Shown: positions 6,492-9,343 of the stretch, piece by piece
How positions within the stretch are numbered: the stretch's first letter is position 1
Layout: every line of letters starts with the position of its first letter
NCBI GenBank assembly: GCA_007130675.1
Contig: SLSB01000032.1
Coordinates: forward strand, 1 to 9,343
DNA length: 9,343 nt
Direction: 5' to 3'
DNA from: Candidatus Hydrogenedentota bacterium
Lineage (GTDB): Bacteria > Hydrogenedentota > Hydrogenedentia > Hydrogenedentales > SLHB01
Made by a program: the position numbers and the translations under genes
The notes under the pieces: model-generated
What the model was told of the DNA's origin: nothing
Databases searched by the model: none
The model's input: the letters and a program-made list of their open reading frames with translations, nothing else

Positions 6492-6514
6492 GGTCGGCCT
6501 TGTCGAAGGCCTCC
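6492..6514. other. Hairpin between the prepilin and TPR-protein genes
   Basis: GGCCTT (6496-6501) and AAGGCC (6506-6511) form a perfect stem with loop GTCG, with outer GG/CC (6492-6493/6513-6514) able to add pairs. No T-run follows on the minus strand, so it is not a canonical terminator. It lies just past the prepilin stop and may be an mRNA 3'-end or processing structure. Confidence 0.3.
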
Positions 6515-6525
6515 ACCCGCACCCT

Positions 6526-7566
6526 TTAGAATACCAGATTATTGTACATCGGATCATGGGGGCGGTGCCGGTACCGGGGCTGAAACTGCGTACCCGGCAA
6601 ACGGTTGCTGCACCACGCTGGAACCTCCTGCAGCACGCTGTTGTCGTAAACGTTCCTTCGTGTCCATTCTACCAGAAGTTCGGTGTACGGGGGGCGATGC
6701 AGCCGGTCGGGATACCGGTGAAACTCAACGTGCCCATCGAGATACAAAACATTTCCGCCAGGCGGCACCATATGGTTCAACTGAAGCCTGCCCAAGTCGC
6801 TGATCGAGTCATATAGGACGGGGATCTCGCTCTCCGAAGCGGCCATGGCTGCCGGGTTGTGCAAATCCGAAATAAAAAAGCGTGAGACTCCCTGCTGCAG
6901 ACGGAAAAAGGTCGTGCCGCCACCCGGCCCGTGGGTTCCGGGAATCGTAAGGTTCTGGACCATAAAATCCACCGCACCCTCGTACATGAGCCGATGGAGC
7001 TCGTCCCACAGGAATAGCGCATGCTCTTCGGTTTTGACGGCATAGGGCAAATACGTATACATATCGTTGGTGAGGCACTCGGGGTCCATGCGCTGCCCCA
7101 GCAAACCCTGGATGGCATCGCGGTTGCGCGGATCCGTAAACATCACGCTCTCGAGATAACCATCCACAAACGTAACGTCGGTGTACCAATCAAGACGCGC
7201 GTCCGCCAGTTCCTTCAGTGACCCGGGACACGCGAACACCCTCAATGTATCCAAGTATTCGGGATAGAATCCCCGGACATCGCAGATGAAGTTGTTGCGC
7301 TGGAGATGACGGCGTATGCCCTCGGAATCCGGATAGTCCCAATAGCCGTTTGGAGCGCCAGGCGGGTAATATCCGTTGTGGTCGTTGGCCCACATGGTGA
7401 ACACAATGCCGATCTGGCGAATGCTGTTGTTGCAATAGGCCCGGCGCGCCTGCTCACGCGCGCGCATCAGGGCCGGAAGAACCAACACAAACAGAATGCC
7501 GATGATCGTAACCGACACCAACAACTCGATGAGTGTGAAACCATGCTTACGGGGCAGGCAAGTCAT
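6526..7566 (-). CDS. Prepilin-type N-terminal methylation domain protein (DUF1559/H-X9-DG-like)
   Basis: A 346-residue protein with a type IV prepilin signal: short basic leader MTCLPRKHG, then FTLIE (cleavage G9/F10, Glu at mature position 5), then a hydrophobic helix to about residue 32. A globular domain follows, rich in aromatic and Pro/Gly residues and with several Cys. Near the end is N-H265-MVPPGGNVLYL-D277-G-H-V-E-F. It resembles the processing-associated H-X9-DG motif of the large Planctomycetota/Lentisphaerota prepilin-like families but has eleven residues between His and Asp. Such proteins are processed by a prepilin peptidase and are thought to be pseudopilin-like envelope proteins; individual roles are mostly unknown. 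I chose the ATG at 7566 (GAGGG five bases upstream) over an in-frame GTG at 7578. No other pilus or type II secretion gene is nearby. Confidence 0.9.
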   Translation of the reverse strand: MTCLPRKHGFTLIELLVSVTIIGILFVLVLPALMRAREQARRAYCNNSIRQIGIVFTMWANDHNGYYPPGAPNGYWDYPDSEGIRRHLQRNNFICDVRGFYPEYLDTLRVFACPGSLKELADARLDWYTDVTFVDGYLESVMFTDPRNRDAIQGLLGQRMDPECLTNDMYTYLPYAVKTEEHALFLWDELHRLMYEGAVDFMVQNLTIPGTHGPGGGTTFFRLQQGVSRFFISDLHNPAAMAASESEIPVLYDSISDLGRLQLNHMVPPGGNVLYLDGHVEFHRYPDRLHRPPYTELLVEWTRRNVYDNSVLQEVPAWCSNRLPGTQFQPRYRHRPHDPMYNNLVF

Positions 7567-7640
7567 GATGGCCCTCACGCCAGGCGGCCCTTATGCCGCG
7601 CTGCGCATTGCCGTGCATTTAACTCTATAACCCTCTCTGC

Positions 7641-7670
7641 GACAGTACCATGACTGTCCGCGATTGTCAA
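7641..7670 (-). promoter_or_regulatory. Candidate promoter of the prepilin gene with overlapping inverted repeat
   Basis: On the minus strand a perfect TTGACA (7670-7665) is followed after exactly 17 bp by TACTGT (7647-7642), a poor -10 that carries the extended TGn motif directly upstream. The leader to the ATG at 7566 would be about 70 nt. An inverted repeat, GACAGT (7641-7646) and ACTGTC (7653-7658), overlaps the -10 and could be an operator. Both readings are inference from consensus matching. Confidence 0.4.
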
Positions 7671-7986
7671 CAGAAGACCTTGGCCCGCACTGCGCGCGAA
7701 ATGACCGGCTTTTTTGAGCAAGCGACCCTGCAACGGCACAATCACGGGTGAAGGCCTGGTTATTGCCCAGCTTTTGACTGGCGGGTATCCGTGCTTTACG
7801 CAGGCAAGGCTGCCTGAATGGATTGCAATTGGCGGATGCGGGAGCCTGCTGTGACGTATCGCATGGCAATCTGCAGGCAGAAAGAGTGGTGCTCTCCTGG
7901 CCTGTGGAGGCGCGCAAGCGATGCGCGATGAATGGGGCCGGTCGATCACTACGCCTCGTGTGCGGATTGTGGCGGGGTTTTCCGCT
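7671..7986. other. Intergenic region with two hairpins downstream of the serpin gene
   Basis: No convincing gene lies between the serpin stop and the prepilin promoter. Two perfect hairpins are visible: CGCGCA/TGCGCG with loop AGCGA (7911-7927) and CAGGCA/TGCCTG with loop AGGC (7801-7816). Neither is followed by a U-tract in the serpin's direction, so they are at best non-canonical 3' ends. A T-run at 7708-7713 has no stem before it. Frames crossing the region lack family features and start inside or overlap other genes. Confidence 0.4.
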
Positions 7987-9198
7987 TTATGTTTGAGTGC
8001 CTGGATCCACAAGTCTTCCCAGGAACAACAAGGTTTGCGTTTCGTTGTCTCGAATAAGGAACAGGAAGGGCCGGTCCACGCGAAAGACCGGGGCGGGTGT
8101 AGCGACTTTGGTGATCATTTCGACGGCGGTGGCGGCCGCGGCCTCGGTGCCCTCTTCGTTCACCTCGACGAAGGCCTTATGCTTGATCTGGCCGATCCAG
8201 AGGTCGCCTTTTCGCCAGCCCATGCCGGTGAAATCCGCATCGTTTTCCTGAAACGCGTCGTGTATCCCGAGCGCTTTGAAAGGCGGGACGAGATCGTACT
8301 CTGATTCGAGAATGAATCTTGGGAGATAGAGTTCAGTTTCTTGTGCGGGCGAAGCGTCGAGATCAGCCAGCCATTGCTTGAGGTTTTCAGCGCTCAACTG
8401 CTCCTCGAGGGCGGGCAGGCCGGTCACTTCGTCGGGTAGCAGTATAACCATCGACAGCCGTTCACCTTCATAGGGGAGCGCCGCCGCCTGGAAACCGTCC
8501 TTGTGCAGAACCTTGATCTCGGATTTCTGATACATCAGCGGAACGGTCACTTCCTCGCCTGGAGTCAGGGTAAACGGAGCGTCGTGCGTGTTGTCTTCCG
8601 AAAAACGGTTTTCCCAGAATCCCTGGAAATAGATGGCGTTCAGCAGGACGCATACGGAATCAGGGCTGAGTTGCTCGAGGATTTTGTCGATTTTGCCCTC
8701 GGTTTTCTTCTCGACCCAGGCATTTATTTCGTCGACCCGGCCGCGGAAGAACTCCGCGTTATACGCATGGTCCAGCAGCGCTTTGTATTCGGAGCTGAGG
8801 TCGCCGCCCGTGAGCCAGAGGCCATTTGCGATGGTAAGTTTCTGCTCAGTTTCCGCCACGCTGTCCATCAATCTGCGGCTGAGTTGCCTGAAGGCCGGGT
8901 GCAACGCTTCGTGATCGTCGGGAAAGTGAAGCACTCCAGCCATTTCTGCGGCGGTATTGCCCCGCGCACCGCCGTAGGTCATGCCCATGGCCACCGAGAT
9001 GCTGTACGGCGACATGAACAGGTTGCCCTCTTCCGCCGAGAGATGGCGGTAGAGGTCGATCGCGAACGCCGTATTCCCTTGAACAAGCTCGGGCGTGTCG
9101 GCCGCCGTGGGAGACGGCGGAACACCCGATCCGCCGCAAAGCCCCGGGAGGGCTGTGCCCAAGAGGACCGCGCAAAGCGTTAATGTCGTGTATTTCAT
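7987..9198 (-). CDS. Secreted serpin (serine/cysteine protease inhibitor, I4 family)
   Basis: A 403-residue serpin, typical length once the N-terminal signal is removed. Residues 1-21 form a hydrophobic Sec signal ending near GLC-GG; Leu before Cys makes a lipoprotein anchor unlikely. Serpin landmarks appear in order: NLFMSPYSISVAMGMTYGGARGNT (shutter/helix B), NAIYFQGFWENRF (strand 3A), the LPRF stretch before the loop, and VEVNEEGTEAAAATAV (reactive-loop hinge, E349-G350-T351-E352 then four Ala). PFLFLIRD and LGRLVDP follow at the C-terminus. The small-residue hinge predicts a true inhibitor that can insert its loop. Counting from the hinge, P1 is Lys364 and P1' Val365, suggesting a trypsin-like target. 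The ATG at 9198 is chosen over an in-frame ATG at 9276 because it directly starts the signal peptide and has AGGG upstream. No protease gene is adjacent. Confidence 0.95.
   Translation of the reverse strand: MKYTTLTLCAVLLGTALPGLCGGSGVPPSPTAADTPELVQGNTAFAIDLYRHLSAEEGNLFMSPYSISVAMGMTYGGARGNTAAEMAGVLHFPDDHEALHPAFRQLSRRLMDSVAETEQKLTIANGLWLTGGDLSSEYKALLDHAYNAEFFRGRVDEINAWVEKKTEGKIDKILEQLSPDSVCVLLNAIYFQGFWENRFSEDNTHDAPFTLTPGEEVTVPLMYQKSEIKVLHKDGFQAAALPYEGERLSMVILLPDEVTGLPALEEQLSAENLKQWLADLDASPAQETELYLPRFILESEYDLVPPFKALGIHDAFQENDADFTGMGWRKGDLWIGQIKHKAFVEVNEEGTEAAAATAVEMITKVATPAPVFRVDRPFLFLIRDNETQTLLFLGRLVDPGTQT
8065..8154 (-). other. Serpin reactive-centre loop
   Basis: This stretch encodes the hinge (from E349) through the loop to RPF at the start of the C-terminal strands. 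By the standard P17-P1 count the cleaved bond would be Lys364-Val365 (Lys codon at 8109-8107). The segment between the predicted P1 and the conserved Pro-Phe is two residues longer than in alpha-1-antitrypsin. Aligning from the C-terminal side would therefore move P1 into Val-Ala-Thr, and the assignment is tentative. Confidence 0.6.
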
Positions 9199-9323
9199 GA
9201 CAAGCACCCTAGTCGTTCTTGCTGCGCACTGGAGGATTCCGGGGCATTTTTGCTGTGAGCTCGCCCGTACGTTCATGGAACAACAAGCGCGAGCACCGAA
9301 AACCTTACGTGCACCTGTATTTC

Positions 9324-9329
9324 ATTATA
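9324..9329 (-). promoter_or_regulatory. Extended -10 promoter of the serpin gene
   Basis: The minus strand reads TGCTATAAT, a perfect -10 with extended TGn. A -35 at normal spacing would fall beyond the window's right edge, so it cannot be judged. Transcription would start near 9317, leaving a leader of about 120 nt before the serpin ATG at 9198. GGTGCA flanks the -10 on both sides, and the leader shows no strong hairpin to my eye. Confidence 0.5.
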
Positions 9330-9343
9330 GCATGCACCAAATA

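Noticed and set aside
7921..8304. A plus-strand frame beginning in the serpin-prepilin gap
   Set aside because: Most of it is antisense to the serpin C-terminus, and the part outside is too short and featureless to call.
8503..9183. A 226-codon plus-strand frame antisense to the serpin gene
   Set aside because: The opposite strand encodes an unmistakable serpin; this frame has no independent support.
9199..9276. N-terminal extension of the serpin to an upstream in-frame ATG at 9276
   Set aside because: The 26 extra residues would bury the Sec signal behind a charged, Cys-containing stretch, and no ribosome site precedes that ATG.

Overview
The window is GC-rich bacterial DNA, roughly 60% GC by eye. 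I read six complete protein genes, plus the possible first codons of a seventh leaving the left edge. Lipoprotein-type and Sec signal peptides, a periplasmic adaptor protein, a prepilin-type protein with a 'DG' C-terminal motif, a secreted serpin and a large exported TPR protein point to a diderm bacterium. Such gene sets are common in environmental PVC-type lineages (Planctomycetota, Lentisphaerota) and Hydrogenedentota. The lineage is an inference; no rRNA or marker gene is present.

Left part (about 150-4101, + strand): a compact, self-regulated ABC exporter operon. The order is TetR-family repressor, HlyD/YbhG-type membrane-fusion lipoprotein, ABC-2 ATPase, ABC-2 permease. The genes are coupled: ATGA overlaps at the first two junctions and one base between ATPase and permease. 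A good promoter (GTGACA, 17 bp, TATTAT) sits directly against a perfect inverted repeat just upstream of the regulator, so autorepression relieved by a ligand is the natural model. The order recalls the enterobacterial cecR-ybhGFSR locus, but here there is one nucleotide-binding domain and one permease, and no outer-membrane factor.

Middle (4009-4728): a gene-free stretch between convergent transcription units. It holds a possible terminator for the exporter operon, two diverged copies of a hairpin-rich unit of about 95 bp in inverted orientation (REP/BIME-like), and a strong intrinsic terminator for the minus-strand genes.

Right part (4729-9343, - strand): three genes, read right to left. 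A secreted serpin comes first (9198-7987), then a gap of about 420 bp, then a prepilin-type pseudopilin-like protein (7566-6526), then a large exported TPR/coiled-coil protein (6405-4729). The N-terminus of the TPR protein looks like a degenerate S1/P1-nuclease/phospholipase C fold. The last two may share a transcript. The serpin and the prepilin gene each have a candidate promoter.

I see no CRISPR array, tRNA, rRNA, transposase or phage gene. The items most worth a second look are the inverted repeat pair, the exported protein with a predicted Trp N-terminus but a lost zinc histidine, the serpin with a predicted Lys P1, and the mirror-symmetric motif pattern in the adaptor's coiled coil.
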